Assembly: GCA_937958235.1 (NCBI GenBank)
Contig: CALFGG010000035.1
Span: 1-7,319, forward strand
Direction: 5' to 3'
DNA length: 7,319 bases
DNA from: an uncultured Candidatus Saccharibacteria bacterium
GTDB taxonomy: Bacteria; Patescibacteriota; Saccharimonadia; Saccharimonadales; Saccharimonadaceae
Made by a program: the position numbers and the translations under genes. Each line of letters begins with the position of its first letter. Within the stretch, counting starts at the first letter, position 1. The notes beneath the pieces were generated by a model. The model saw nothing but the letters and a program-made list of their open reading frames with translations, did no database searches and had not been told where the DNA came from. Positions 1 through 6,668 of this stretch are shown piece after piece.

Positions 1-370
1 CTGCCATTCCTTTTTCTAACCCCATTCGCTCCAAAATCTCACCATCTGCTTTCGAATTCACCAATTTTAAGTTTTCTAATGGCGTTAAGTAATCAATCAA
101 ATTATAATTTTGAAACACCAAAGCAATATTATGCTTTCTATGATATGAATAGCCCATTGCGGCAATATCAATTTTATCTACCAAAATCTCACCCGCCGTT
201 GGAGTATCCAGCCCTGCGAGTAACCCCAAAAATGTTGATTTTCCGGAGCCTGACTTTCCCACCACTGCATAGAATTTCCCCTTTTCAAATTCCACACTTG
301 TTGGCTTCAATACCTGTACTCCCGTATTTTCGTAAGTAAATTCCACCTTATTCATTTTTAAAATTGACAT
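1..370 (-). CDS. ABC transporter ATP-binding protein (partial, C-terminal part off the left edge)
   Basis: This is the N-terminal 123 residues of an ATPase that powers the two FtsX-like permeases encoded just upstream. Reading the minus strand from ATG at 370-368 gives MSILKMNKVEFTYENTG. A perfect Walker A (GKSGSGKST, residues 38-46) follows, then a typical GLDTPTAGEI stretch after it and a Q-loop (VFQNYNLID, Gln87). The signature motif, Walker B and H-loop would lie beyond the left edge. The pattern fits the MacB/LolD/FtsE class of ATPases that pair with FtsX-type permeases. The start is supported by AGGAGG at 374-379; the next in-frame ATG (residue 6) lies too far from it. Only 7 nt separate this start from the preceding permease stop, so it is the third gene of the exporter operon. 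The family is secure; the substrate is not shown by the sequence. Confidence 0.95.
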   Translation of the reverse strand, partial: MSILKMNKVEFTYENTGVQVLKPTSVEFEKGKFYAVVGKSGSGKSTFLGLLAGLDTPTAGEILVDKIDIAAMGYSYHRKHNIALVFQNYNLIDYLTPLENLKLVNSKADGEILERMGLEKGMA

Positions 371-373
371 ATT

Positions 374-379
374 CCTCCT
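374..379 (-). promoter_or_regulatory. Shine-Dalgarno site of the ABC ATPase, overlapping the permease stop
   Basis: The minus strand reads TAGGAGGAATATG. The full AGGAGG overlaps the TAG stop of the upstream permease (378-380) and lies 3 nt before the ATG. That spacing is short, but the overlap suggests that ribosomes finishing the permease re-initiate on the ATPase (translational coupling). Confidence 0.8.
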
Positions 380-1619
380 ATTTCATCTTCGTTAAAATTG
401 CTTTAGGTTTTAATCTCATCACTGATACCGAGGCTCCACCCACCGCCAAAAGAATCACCACCCCACCACACATATATACTCCTAGATAGTCTAGTAAATC
501 CAACTGTTTTCGGCCTAGAACCACATCCGTCGTATTTCCCGATTGATCAGGATTCGCTTCACTCATAATCTTCTCTGTCAAAGCTCCAGCTGATAAATTT
601 CCCAGAAAGATTGCCGGCCCAAAACAAAGTGTTGCTATAATAATTAGCTCAATCAACATTTGCCAGAAAATATTCACCTTTGTCTTACCAATCGCGAGCA
701 GTGTACCAATCTCATGGATTCTTCCTCTAAACCAAAATAGTAGTACAAAACCTAGGACTAAAATCCCCATCACGCTCACTCCAACCAAAATCTTCGCCAA
801 CAATTTTTCGACATTTTCTATTGTCTGATAAATCGTTTCTTTTTTTGCAAAGTTATTTTCCAGATTCAGCTCTTTCCAATCTAGCTCCAGTTTCTTTACT
901 GAGCCAATCACCTCATCCACTCGCTTCGGATCATTGACCAAATATTTTACTAGCTGATATTCTAAGTTCTTTTTAAGCCGCCCCAGCGTCTTTATCCCTA
1001 CCAAAAATCGGTTTTCAATCATCTCCGCCCTAAAAGTCTGTTGACTATCTTTTCCTGAAAACACCCCCACTATTTTTAGCTTGAGCTTCTTTTTGTAAAG
1101 TCCTACCTCAACTTCATCACCAACCTGAATTTGATTTAATGTGGCAAATTCCTCATGGATTAACACCTCATTCTCCGCCCCCTCGGATATTCCTCTCCCC
1201 CTCACTATTTCATACTTTCCATTCAGAAATTCTTCAATCTCCGCACTTTCACTTATAAAACTAGCCACTAAGGTCTGCTTTTCGTCCTTATGATCAAGCG
1301 TTACGTTCGTTTCGTTGCCCTCTACTAGCTTGTAATGAGGGACTTCCAATAATTCATCCGCTTGAAAATTCGCTTTTTGAACCCCCTGAACTTTTAAAAT
1401 CTCCTGCGCCTCGCCGTCTTTAATTAGTCCCCTCCCCGCCCTTAGCGTAAATCCTGCATGAAAATTCCTGTTCAAAGTTTTTTTCAATTCATTAATCGAT
1501 TTTCTTACCACTGCGCCTGAGATTAATGCCGCAAATATTAGACACATGATGAGCAGTAATGTTAAACTTCTTGCCCATTTTCGTCTCACCGCCAACCAAG
1601 CACGCCAAGCCACTTCCAT
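378..1619 (-). CDS. FtsX/MacB-like ABC transporter permease, second of a tandem pair
   Basis: A 413-aa membrane protein, likely one half of a heterodimeric exporter. It has a four-helix FtsX/MacB layout: TM1 about residues 17-38, a large extracytoplasmic domain about 40-272, TM2 about 275-297, TM3 about 317-342 and TM4 about 378-401. A cytoplasmic coupling segment after TM2 (RGRIHEIGTLLAIGKTKVNI, 298-317) carries the E-x-G-x-L-x-A-I-G pattern of FtsX-type permeases. The C-terminus (LKPKAILTKMK) is basic. The extracytoplasmic part contains IVGVFSGKDS (183-192), which aligns with IVGIFSGKNS in the neighbouring permease, so the two are paralogues. The start ATG (1617-1619) is 3 nt after the upstream stop, with GGAG at 1626-1629 inside that gene. 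The family usually exports peptides, antibiotics or lipoproteins by mechanotransmission; no substrate can be read here. Confidence 0.92.
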   Translation of the reverse strand: MEVAWRAWLAVRRKWARSLTLLLIMCLIFAALISGAVVRKSINELKKTLNRNFHAGFTLRAGRGLIKDGEAQEILKVQGVQKANFQADELLEVPHYKLVEGNETNVTLDHKDEKQTLVASFISESAEIEEFLNGKYEIVRGRGISEGAENEVLIHEEFATLNQIQVGDEVEVGLYKKKLKLKIVGVFSGKDSQQTFRAEMIENRFLVGIKTLGRLKKNLEYQLVKYLVNDPKRVDEVIGSVKKLELDWKELNLENNFAKKETIYQTIENVEKLLAKILVGVSVMGILVLGFVLLFWFRGRIHEIGTLLAIGKTKVNIFWQMLIELIIIATLCFGPAIFLGNLSAGALTEKIMSEANPDQSGNTTDVVLGRKQLDLLDYLGVYMCGGVVILLAVGGASVSVMRLKPKAILTKMK

Positions 1620-1622
1620 TTT

Positions 1623-3005
1623 CTACTCCATTTCCATCAATAGTTTCTTTGGCTTCAGTTTTAAGATTGGTGTTGCTGCAATTAATACTGAAACAATAAT
1701 TACTATTATTCCAAAAATCCCCGTACCAACTAACAATTTAGGTTCAACCTTCACCTCAATATGATCGATTGTCTTCGTTGACACTGAAGAGTCAGCATCC
1801 GCACCAAAGTTTCCCCCTCGCAAAGATTGATTAATCTCCTTAGTTGTATTTTTTGATGCTTGAGCCACTAAGTCATTCCCGATATTCTGCGCCACAGTCT
1901 TTGATGTGAAATATGACAGCCCAAAACTCACCACAAAAATCATTAAAATCTCTAAACAAAACTGCAGGACAATCTTTGTTTTAGAAACACCAATTGCGAG
2001 CAAGACTCCAACTTCTTTTCTTCTTTCGTTAATCCATAGGAATAACACCAGTGCCAATACCCCGACTCCAATCACCATACCAAGTACCATCACTCCAAAT
2101 ACCAATCCGTAGATCCCACTCAACGTACTTGTGATACCCGCAAGTTCTTGTTCACTTTTAGTTAGCTGATACATCTTCCAGTCTACTGGTAACTTTTTCG
2201 CCTGCTCCAACACCTTCCCCATCGTACTAATATCTTTTGCGAAGAATGTTACATTCTGGTAAATTTCATTATCCAAATTTACCTTATTCACTTTTCTAGT
2301 TGTTGCTAAATCTGTATAGAAAATATTCTCAAATAACTCTGAACGCACCGCCGCCTTTCGTGAATTTTTACCACTAAAGATTCCTACAATCTCTACTTCT
2401 GCCGACTCGTGGGATTTCTGTAGATTATCTGGATCATACGGATTGGCCTGAACTTTTAATTTACTTCCTATTTTTAAATTATTTTGCTTTGCAAAATCCT
2501 CGTGCACCAACACTTTAAATTTATCATTTTCCGTAATATGTCTACCGGCAACCAATTTAAATGTTTCTGTACGAAATTTAAGCTCATGTGCCGAATCATT
2601 TACCCCCATAAAGTTCACTGCTTCGCCATACTCTTTTTCTTTTTTTGCATCATAATCCGAAGCTCCGCCTGGTAATCTAATTTGCTTTGCATTTTTTAAA
2701 TCCACCAAAGCGTCCATTCTCCTCACGTTACCAGTCACGCCGTCAAGCTTTGCAATCTGCTCAATATCTTTATTTTTTACCGTACCAGCCCCTCTCGGTG
2801 TCCCCAAATTATATCTAGCATTATTTTCCAGCACAAACGCACTTTGCACCTTCTTCCCGATCTCGCTTGCCGCCTGATCGGTAGCATTTTTAATTGCTAA
2901 TCCACTTAAAATCACTGAGGAAATCAAAATCAAAATCACCGTCATGATCAAAGTTTTCATTTTCTTACGTGTAATAAAATGCCACGCTCTTTGTATTACT
3001 TCCAT
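1623..3005 (-). CDS. FtsX/MacB-like ABC transporter permease, first of a tandem pair
   Basis: A 460-aa membrane protein and first gene of the exporter unit. TM1 is about residues 16-38, followed by an extracytoplasmic MacB-type domain of about 260 residues, then TM2 about 300-324, TM3 about 345-366 and TM4 about 425-445. The coupling segment after TM2 reads NERRKEVGVLLAIGVSKTKI (326-345), a classic FtsX pattern. It resembles the downstream permease in its N-terminus (MEVIQRAW against MEVAWRAW), the IVGxFSGKxS segment (207-216) and the L-KPK C-terminus. It differs by a longer polar, Gly/Ser/Asn-rich loop between TM3 and TM4 (about 367-424, against about 343-377). The start ATG (3003-3005) has AAAGGAAG 3 nt upstream (3009-3016). 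It is preceded by a terminator and a possible promoter, so transcription probably starts here. Four TM helices and one large domain set it apart from the ten-helix BceB type. Confidence 0.92.
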   Translation of the reverse strand: MEVIQRAWHFITRKKMKTLIMTVILILISSVILSGLAIKNATDQAASEIGKKVQSAFVLENNARYNLGTPRGAGTVKNKDIEQIAKLDGVTGNVRRMDALVDLKNAKQIRLPGGASDYDAKKEKEYGEAVNFMGVNDSAHELKFRTETFKLVAGRHITENDKFKVLVHEDFAKQNNLKIGSKLKVQANPYDPDNLQKSHESAEVEIVGIFSGKNSRKAAVRSELFENIFYTDLATTRKVNKVNLDNEIYQNVTFFAKDISTMGKVLEQAKKLPVDWKMYQLTKSEQELAGITSTLSGIYGLVFGVMVLGMVIGVGVLALVLFLWINERRKEVGVLLAIGVSKTKIVLQFCLEILMIFVVSFGLSYFTSKTVAQNIGNDLVAQASKNTTKEINQSLRGGNFGADADSSVSTKTIDHIEVKVEPKLLVGTGIFGIIVIIVSVLIAATPILKLKPKKLLMEME

Positions 3006-3025
3006 ATTCTTCCTTTCTTCATTAA

Positions 3026-3055
3026 AATATCATTCCAATGTGAAATTAATATGAA
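3026..3055 (-). promoter_or_regulatory. Possible promoter of the permease-permease-ATPase operon
   Basis: On the minus strand, TTCATA (3055-3050) and GATATT (3031-3026) are separated by 18 nt. Each matches the sigma-70 -35 or -10 consensus at 4 of 6 positions. Transcription would start near 3020, leaving a short leader with the SD at 3009-3016. The match is weak, as expected if an activator is needed, and the region is AT-rich so chance matches are likely. The main support is position: downstream of a terminator and directly before the first exporter gene. Confidence 0.4.
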
Positions 3056-3056
3056 A
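3037..3056 (-). repeat. Tandem 9-bp direct repeat with 11-nt period, candidate response-regulator box
   Basis: The minus strand carries TTTCATATT (3056-3048) and TTTCACATT (3045-3037), identical at 8 of 9 positions and offset by exactly 11 nt. OmpR/PhoB-family regulators commonly bind as head-to-tail dimers to direct repeats about one helical turn apart. The repeats cover the proposed -35 region of the exporter operon. An OmpR-type regulator is encoded in the same window. That this is its site is inference; in AT-rich DNA such a pair can occur by chance. Confidence 0.45.
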
Positions 3057-3057
3057 T

Positions 3058-3090
3058 AAAAATAAGAACCCTAACCGTGTTCTTATTTTT
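3058..3090 (-). terminator. Intrinsic terminator after the CYTH gene
   Basis: A perfect 12-bp inverted repeat: AAAAATAAGAAC (plus strand 3058-3069) and GTTCTTATTTTT (3079-3090), with a 9-nt loop. On the minus strand the hairpin begins 8 nt after the CYTH stop and its descending arm ends in TTTTT, continuing as ATTTCAT. The stem has only two G-C pairs, so it is not strong, but the position and T-rich tail fit a rho-independent terminator. It separates the two-component unit from the exporter unit. Confidence 0.75.
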
Positions 3091-3098
3091 ATAAGTAA

Positions 3099-3626
3099 TT
3101 ACCCTAAAAATGCTTCAAGTTTTTTCTTTAATTCATTACCATCAATTTCCGCCAAACGGCCACCGGCCAACCATTCTTCATTAGTAATGTCAATCAAACC
3201 AAGCTGTTGATTACTATTAAAGTCTTCCAAGTCCTCATCGCTCTTAAACTCGAATTCCAATACTGCGAGACCAGCATGTCGTCCACTAAAAATGTCGAGT
3301 TCACCCTGCCATCCTGAGACATTCACAATATAACGCGTCTTTTCAACGTTTGACTCAATTCCTGCAGCTAATGCAAAAAATTCTTCCCTTGATAACGGGA
3401 TGCTTGTCTCCATCATCTTTGTCGAATCTCCCTCCACCAACGGACGCTTTCTCGTAATCACAAACTCGTCATTTTTCTGCCTAAGGCGCAGGTCCTTGTG
3501 CGCATCGCCGTTAGGTATATATACGTCATTCATCATTTTCTTTGAATCTGCTATTACCACCCCCATTAGCTCCTCAATCTTCTCTTCCGGTACCAAAAAA
3601 CGTTTCTCAATTTCAAGTTCTTGCAT
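3099..3626 (-). CDS. CYTH-domain (triphosphate tunnel metalloenzyme) protein
   Basis: A 175-aa cytoplasmic protein of the CYTH/TTM superfamily, whose members bind triphosphate compounds in a beta-tunnel. Bacterial members act as inorganic triphosphatases, thiamine-triphosphatases or class IV adenylate cyclases. The signature strand is at the N-terminus: E5-I-E7-K-R9 (ExExK with Arg in the last place). Tunnel-type charged residues follow: R47 and R49 (LRLRQ), K60/R61 (ITRKR), E73, K96 and R98 (EKTRY), E109 and D111 (GELDIF), E124 and E126 (LEFEF), and D146 (DIT). The end (WLAGGRLAE) resembles the corresponding motif of short single-domain bacterial CYTH proteins. Length fits a lone CYTH domain with no CHAD domain. 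The start is set by GAGGAG at 3632-3637, 5 nt before ATG. It is the last gene before a terminator, 36 nt after the phosphatase-glycosyltransferase gene. The substrate cannot be assigned; inorganic triphosphate hydrolysis is the default guess. Confidence 0.88.
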   Translation of the reverse strand: MQELEIEKRFLVPEEKIEELMGVVIADSKKMMNDVYIPNGDAHKDLRLRQKNDEFVITRKRPLVEGDSTKMMETSIPLSREEFFALAAGIESNVEKTRYIVNVSGWQGELDIFSGRHAGLAVLEFEFKSDEDLEDFNSNQQLGLIDITNEEWLAGGRLAEIDGNELKKKLEAFLG

Positions 3627-3662
3627 ATATACTCCTCACTTGTAATTATTATTACCTACATT

Positions 3663-5273
3663 TTATATTAATAATTCGAAAATCGTATCATAGTCAACTT
3701 CCATCGAGATACATTTATCATATGGATCAATCTCATTATTTGCTTCAGGAATACTTAGATATTTTTTATATTCACTAGATTCATTCCAGTGGACCACTTC
3801 GTTAATCAAAGTCTTATAATAACCAAGAAAATCCGGCTGAAACTTATAGTGCAATAAAATATGCCTGAGTGGAATATTATTTAGTTCGTATGGATAGATA
3901 AAATGATCATTAGCAATAAACTCATTACCAGTGTATTTGAACAATGATATTTTTTGAATACTAGACTTAATCCCGAACACCCTTGTTCTCATACCACCAT
4001 AAAATCTTAAAAAATCACCCGATTTCGACTCGCAACAGTATCCACTTTTGTCCACATATCTCCACTCAGCTAGATCCCTTTTTGACAAAATATTACCCTT
4101 AGGATAAATATCAACCATCAAGCTTTTTGTTAGTAAGACCTTATCTTGCTCCAATTTTACAGCATAATCACCTATATCCGTTTTTCTAAAATCAGGAAAA
4201 ATAAATAGCTCATCAGAATCAACAAGTAAATACCATTTATTAATCCCATAATAATCAATAATTCTCTGCTTAATTGCACATTCCTTATTACAATTGAATA
4301 CACCTGACCATCTCCACACATCAATATCTATATTGAGACCATCGACTTGTCTTTTAATCAAATCAAGCTCTTCGGGTTCACCACAACCGACTAAAACAAA
4401 TTTATTTACACCAATATCTATATAGTGAGTAATCCATTTCTGAAAAAAATCTCCAAAATTTCTAAAAATACAGACACATATAACCTGACTGTTTTGCGCT
4501 ATATCCGTACCCCCATTAATACCGAACACTAACCCAAGGTCATCATTAAATCCTTCACATAGCTCCGTTAAAACCATGTTACTAAAATTAATATCATTGT
4601 ATCGTCTTGATGCCACTAAAGATAGGTTATCTCTTGATTTCAAATGATTAACGCGACTAACTATATATTCCCTATGCTTAATATATTCCTGTGTAATCTT
4701 AGTAAGTTCATCTCTAGTTTTCCTGGCCTCATTAAAATCAATATTGTCAATAAATATAAAATCACCCTTATTTAAGTGAGCTAATTTTATATTCAAAATC
4801 CGCATTAGCGATGAAATTATACTCCCATGAGATATGATCAATATATTATTATTTGTAAAATTTTTATTTTCTAAATCTTCTAGGAAACTTAATAATCTAT
4901 TGTATATCTCAAATTTATTTTCACCATATTTTCCAAACCTTATAAAAAAGTCACCATCCTTTTGCCTTCTACGCACATCATCCAATATAGAATCATTCTT
5001 CTTTTGATTATAAGTGCCATAATCAATTTCACGAATTCTATCTTCGGTCACAAATTCAACACTCGGCATATATTCTCTAACCAAGTTAGCGGTCTGAACC
5101 GTCCGAAAAATTGGCGAGTAATACACTTTGTCTACTCTTCCTAGTTTACGTGTATTTTCCTGAACTTTCTGAATACCATCTATCGTTAAAAGTGAACAAG
5201 ATAAGTTATCAGAAGAAAAAACCTGTTCAACATTATCTCTCGCCTCACCATGTCTCATAAAAATTAGCTTCAT
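3663..5273 (-). CDS. Two-domain fusion: histidine phosphatase + GT-A glycosyltransferase (family 2-like)
   Basis: A 536-aa protein joining two enzyme domains. Residues 1 to about 175 form a histidine phosphatase (phosphoglycerate mutase superfamily) with all expected catalytic positions: R7-H8-G9 (phospho-accepting His8), SPIFRTVQTA (Arg57), REIDYG (Glu82) and ISHGS (His149). A charged, probably helical linker follows (about 180-215), then a poorly defined stretch to about 260. From about 262 the protein reads as a GT-A glycosyltransferase of the Glyco_tranf_2_4/GT92-like kind: VICVCIFRNFGDFFQKWITH, a strand with LVGCGEPEE, a DSDE metal/nucleotide-sugar motif (352-355), GGMRTRVFG (426-434) and LLHYKF (473-478). 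There are no TM segments or signal peptide, so it is likely cytosolic or membrane-peripheral. GAGG at 5281-5284 supports the ATG, 18 nt after the kinase stop. Sampled lines are about 17-32% GC, against about 37-55% in the neighbours, suggesting acquisition. It probably works in surface-glycan synthesis; the acceptor and the phosphate substrate are unknown. Confidence 0.85.
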   Translation of the reverse strand: MKLIFMRHGEARDNVEQVFSSDNLSCSLLTIDGIQKVQENTRKLGRVDKVYYSPIFRTVQTANLVREYMPSVEFVTEDRIREIDYGTYNQKKNDSILDDVRRRQKDGDFFIRFGKYGENKFEIYNRLLSFLEDLENKNFTNNNILIISHGSIISSLMRILNIKLAHLNKGDFIFIDNIDFNEARKTRDELTKITQEYIKHREYIVSRVNHLKSRDNLSLVASRRYNDINFSNMVLTELCEGFNDDLGLVFGINGGTDIAQNSQVICVCIFRNFGDFFQKWITHYIDIGVNKFVLVGCGEPEELDLIKRQVDGLNIDIDVWRWSGVFNCNKECAIKQRIIDYYGINKWYLLVDSDELFIFPDFRKTDIGDYAVKLEQDKVLLTKSLMVDIYPKGNILSKRDLAEWRYVDKSGYCCESKSGDFLRFYGGMRTRVFGIKSSIQKISLFKYTGNEFIANDHFIYPYELNNIPLRHILLHYKFQPDFLGYYKTLINEVVHWNESSEYKKYLSIPEANNEIDPYDKCISMEVDYDTIFELLI

Positions 5274-5291
5274 TTCATAACCTCAATTATT

Positions 5292-6668
5292 TTACTTAAA
5301 CCAAATCTCAAACCTCATCCCACCTTTATACGCAGAAAATCGATACCGCAAACCGAGTCTTGTTAGAATATTCTTTACAAAATAAAGCCCCATTCCGTTT
5401 CCCTCAACCTCGTTATCTCGTCGATAAAATGGATCAAACAGTGCTGGCACCTCTTGCACCCCAATCTCCTCCCCCTTATTCCAAATTGAAAGCTTCCTTT
5501 TTTCACAAACAATCTTAATCACGCTCCCCTCCTCCGCATATTTTACCGCATTAGAAATTAAATTTGAAAACACTTCTCGCATTGCCGATTGGTTTGTCTG
5601 TATTTCCATCCTAGAAATCCGACTTTCAAAAGCAACCCCTTGCGTCTTCGCGAGTAATTCATATTCAAGAATCACCTCCTGTATCAAATTACCAACATCA
5701 ACCTTCGCTTTTTTCCCTTCATCACCCTGACTTGTACTCAAAATTTGTTCAATCATTTTCGACATCTTTTCCACCACCAAAATTGCCGCCTCAAGTTTTT
5801 CCGAATAGTCTTCCGTTCTCACTGTACCAATCAACATGTTTTCCAGCATGATATGCAAGCTTGAAAGTGGCGTCTTTAATTCATGTGAAGCTCCGCGGAT
5901 TAAATCAACTTTTTCTTTTTCAAGCTTTGAGATCAGCCCCTTCTCCTTCTCGAGTCGTCCAATCATCTGTCTTAAGTTCAAATATAATCTATTAATATCT
6001 TCAGCAAGTTCCCCGATTTCATCCCTTCTGGATATCTCACACTTCACCTCCTTCATTTCTCGCATCTTTTCAGTCGTTATAGCAATTTTCTTAATCGGTT
6101 CAACGATCAAACGGCTATAAATATATGAAAAAATCAAGGCGACAACAATTGAACACAAAAATGAAAAAGGCAAAATTTTCAAAGTCGCCTCTCTTGCCTC
6201 TTTTAGAGACTCCACATTCGAAAGCATCTGCACTAACACGGTTCGCCCCGTTGCATCCTGCGTTTCAGTATTTGAAACTAAAATAGAACCTAATTGTTCA
6301 TTATTCACAAGTGGTATCGTTTCATTCCCCAAAAGTTCCTCTGTCACAATATCTGCCCCTGAAAAACCTTGCAAATGCTGCACTTTACCATCAATCTTTA
6401 GATTAAGATTAACGTTTCGCTGCATTGCAAACTCTTCACAAATCTGTCGTATCACATCGGCTTCTTTTCCAGAAATCTTCAGCGTTAATTCCTCCAGATT
6501 TTTCTTTGCTAACTGCTGTTTTTCCGCCGCATAAGTTTGACTCATCAAAACATAGACTAAGCCGTGCACTATTATAATTAATACCCCCAAAATTAATGAC
6601 ATACTTAAAAAGGTTTTCGGAAAAATTCTTAAGTATATCTTTTTTAAGCCTTTCTTATTTTTCAACAT
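5292..6668 (-). CDS. Sensor histidine kinase with extracytoplasmic sensor domain and HAMP
   Basis: A 458-aa membrane kinase, partner of the regulator directly upstream. TM1 is about residues 18-42, then an extracytoplasmic sensor region of about 120 residues (43-164), TM2 about 165-186 and HAMP about 187-240 (VEPIKKI, DEIGELAEDIN). The HisKA domain carries the H-box RGASHELKTPLSS (phospho-accepting His262). The HATPase domain has an N-box (NLISNAVKYA, Asn373), a G1-like IWNKGEEIG with Asn397 where many kinases have Asp, an F-box FDPFYRRDN and a G2-box GNGMGLYFVKN. ATG at 6666-6668 is preferred over the in-frame GTG at 6681-6683 because the GTG has no usable SD spacing, whereas the ATG gives a 14-nt overlap with the regulator gene and a G-rich TGGGG 7 nt upstream. 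The sizeable sensor region suggests direct ligand sensing, unlike BceS-type kinases, which have almost no extracellular part. The ligand is unknown. Confidence 0.93.
   Translation of the reverse strand: MLKNKKGLKKIYLRIFPKTFLSMSLILGVLIIIVHGLVYVLMSQTYAAEKQQLAKKNLEELTLKISGKEADVIRQICEEFAMQRNVNLNLKIDGKVQHLQGFSGADIVTEELLGNETIPLVNNEQLGSILVSNTETQDATGRTVLVQMLSNVESLKEAREATLKILPFSFLCSIVVALIFSYIYSRLIVEPIKKIAITTEKMREMKEVKCEISRRDEIGELAEDINRLYLNLRQMIGRLEKEKGLISKLEKEKVDLIRGASHELKTPLSSLHIMLENMLIGTVRTEDYSEKLEAAILVVEKMSKMIEQILSTSQGDEGKKAKVDVGNLIQEVILEYELLAKTQGVAFESRISRMEIQTNQSAMREVFSNLISNAVKYAEEGSVIKIVCEKRKLSIWNKGEEIGVQEVPALFDPFYRRDNEVEGNGMGLYFVKNILTRLGLRYRFSAYKGGMRFEIWFK

Noticed and set aside
79..339. Plus-strand open frame of 86 codons
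   Set aside because: It lies wholly opposite the ABC ATPase, whose Walker A and Q-loop are clear, and its translation shows no recognisable domain.
1546..2675. Plus-strand open frames at 1546-1764, 1906-2112 and 2484-2675
   Set aside because: All are antisense to the permease genes, short, of low complexity, and without supporting motifs.
3031..3045. TTCACATTGGAA as a palindromic operator
   Set aside because: Only the outer three bases on each side and the central pair match; this is too weak beside the better-supported direct repeat at the same place.
3400..3778. Overlapping plus-strand open frames at 3400-3645 and 3542-3778
   Set aside because: They oppose the well-supported CYTH gene and the end of the fusion gene; no domain is seen.
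4962..6120. Plus-strand open frames at 4962-5144 and 5836-6120
   Set aside because: They are antisense to the phosphatase domain and to the kinase HAMP/HisKA region, whose motifs are clear.
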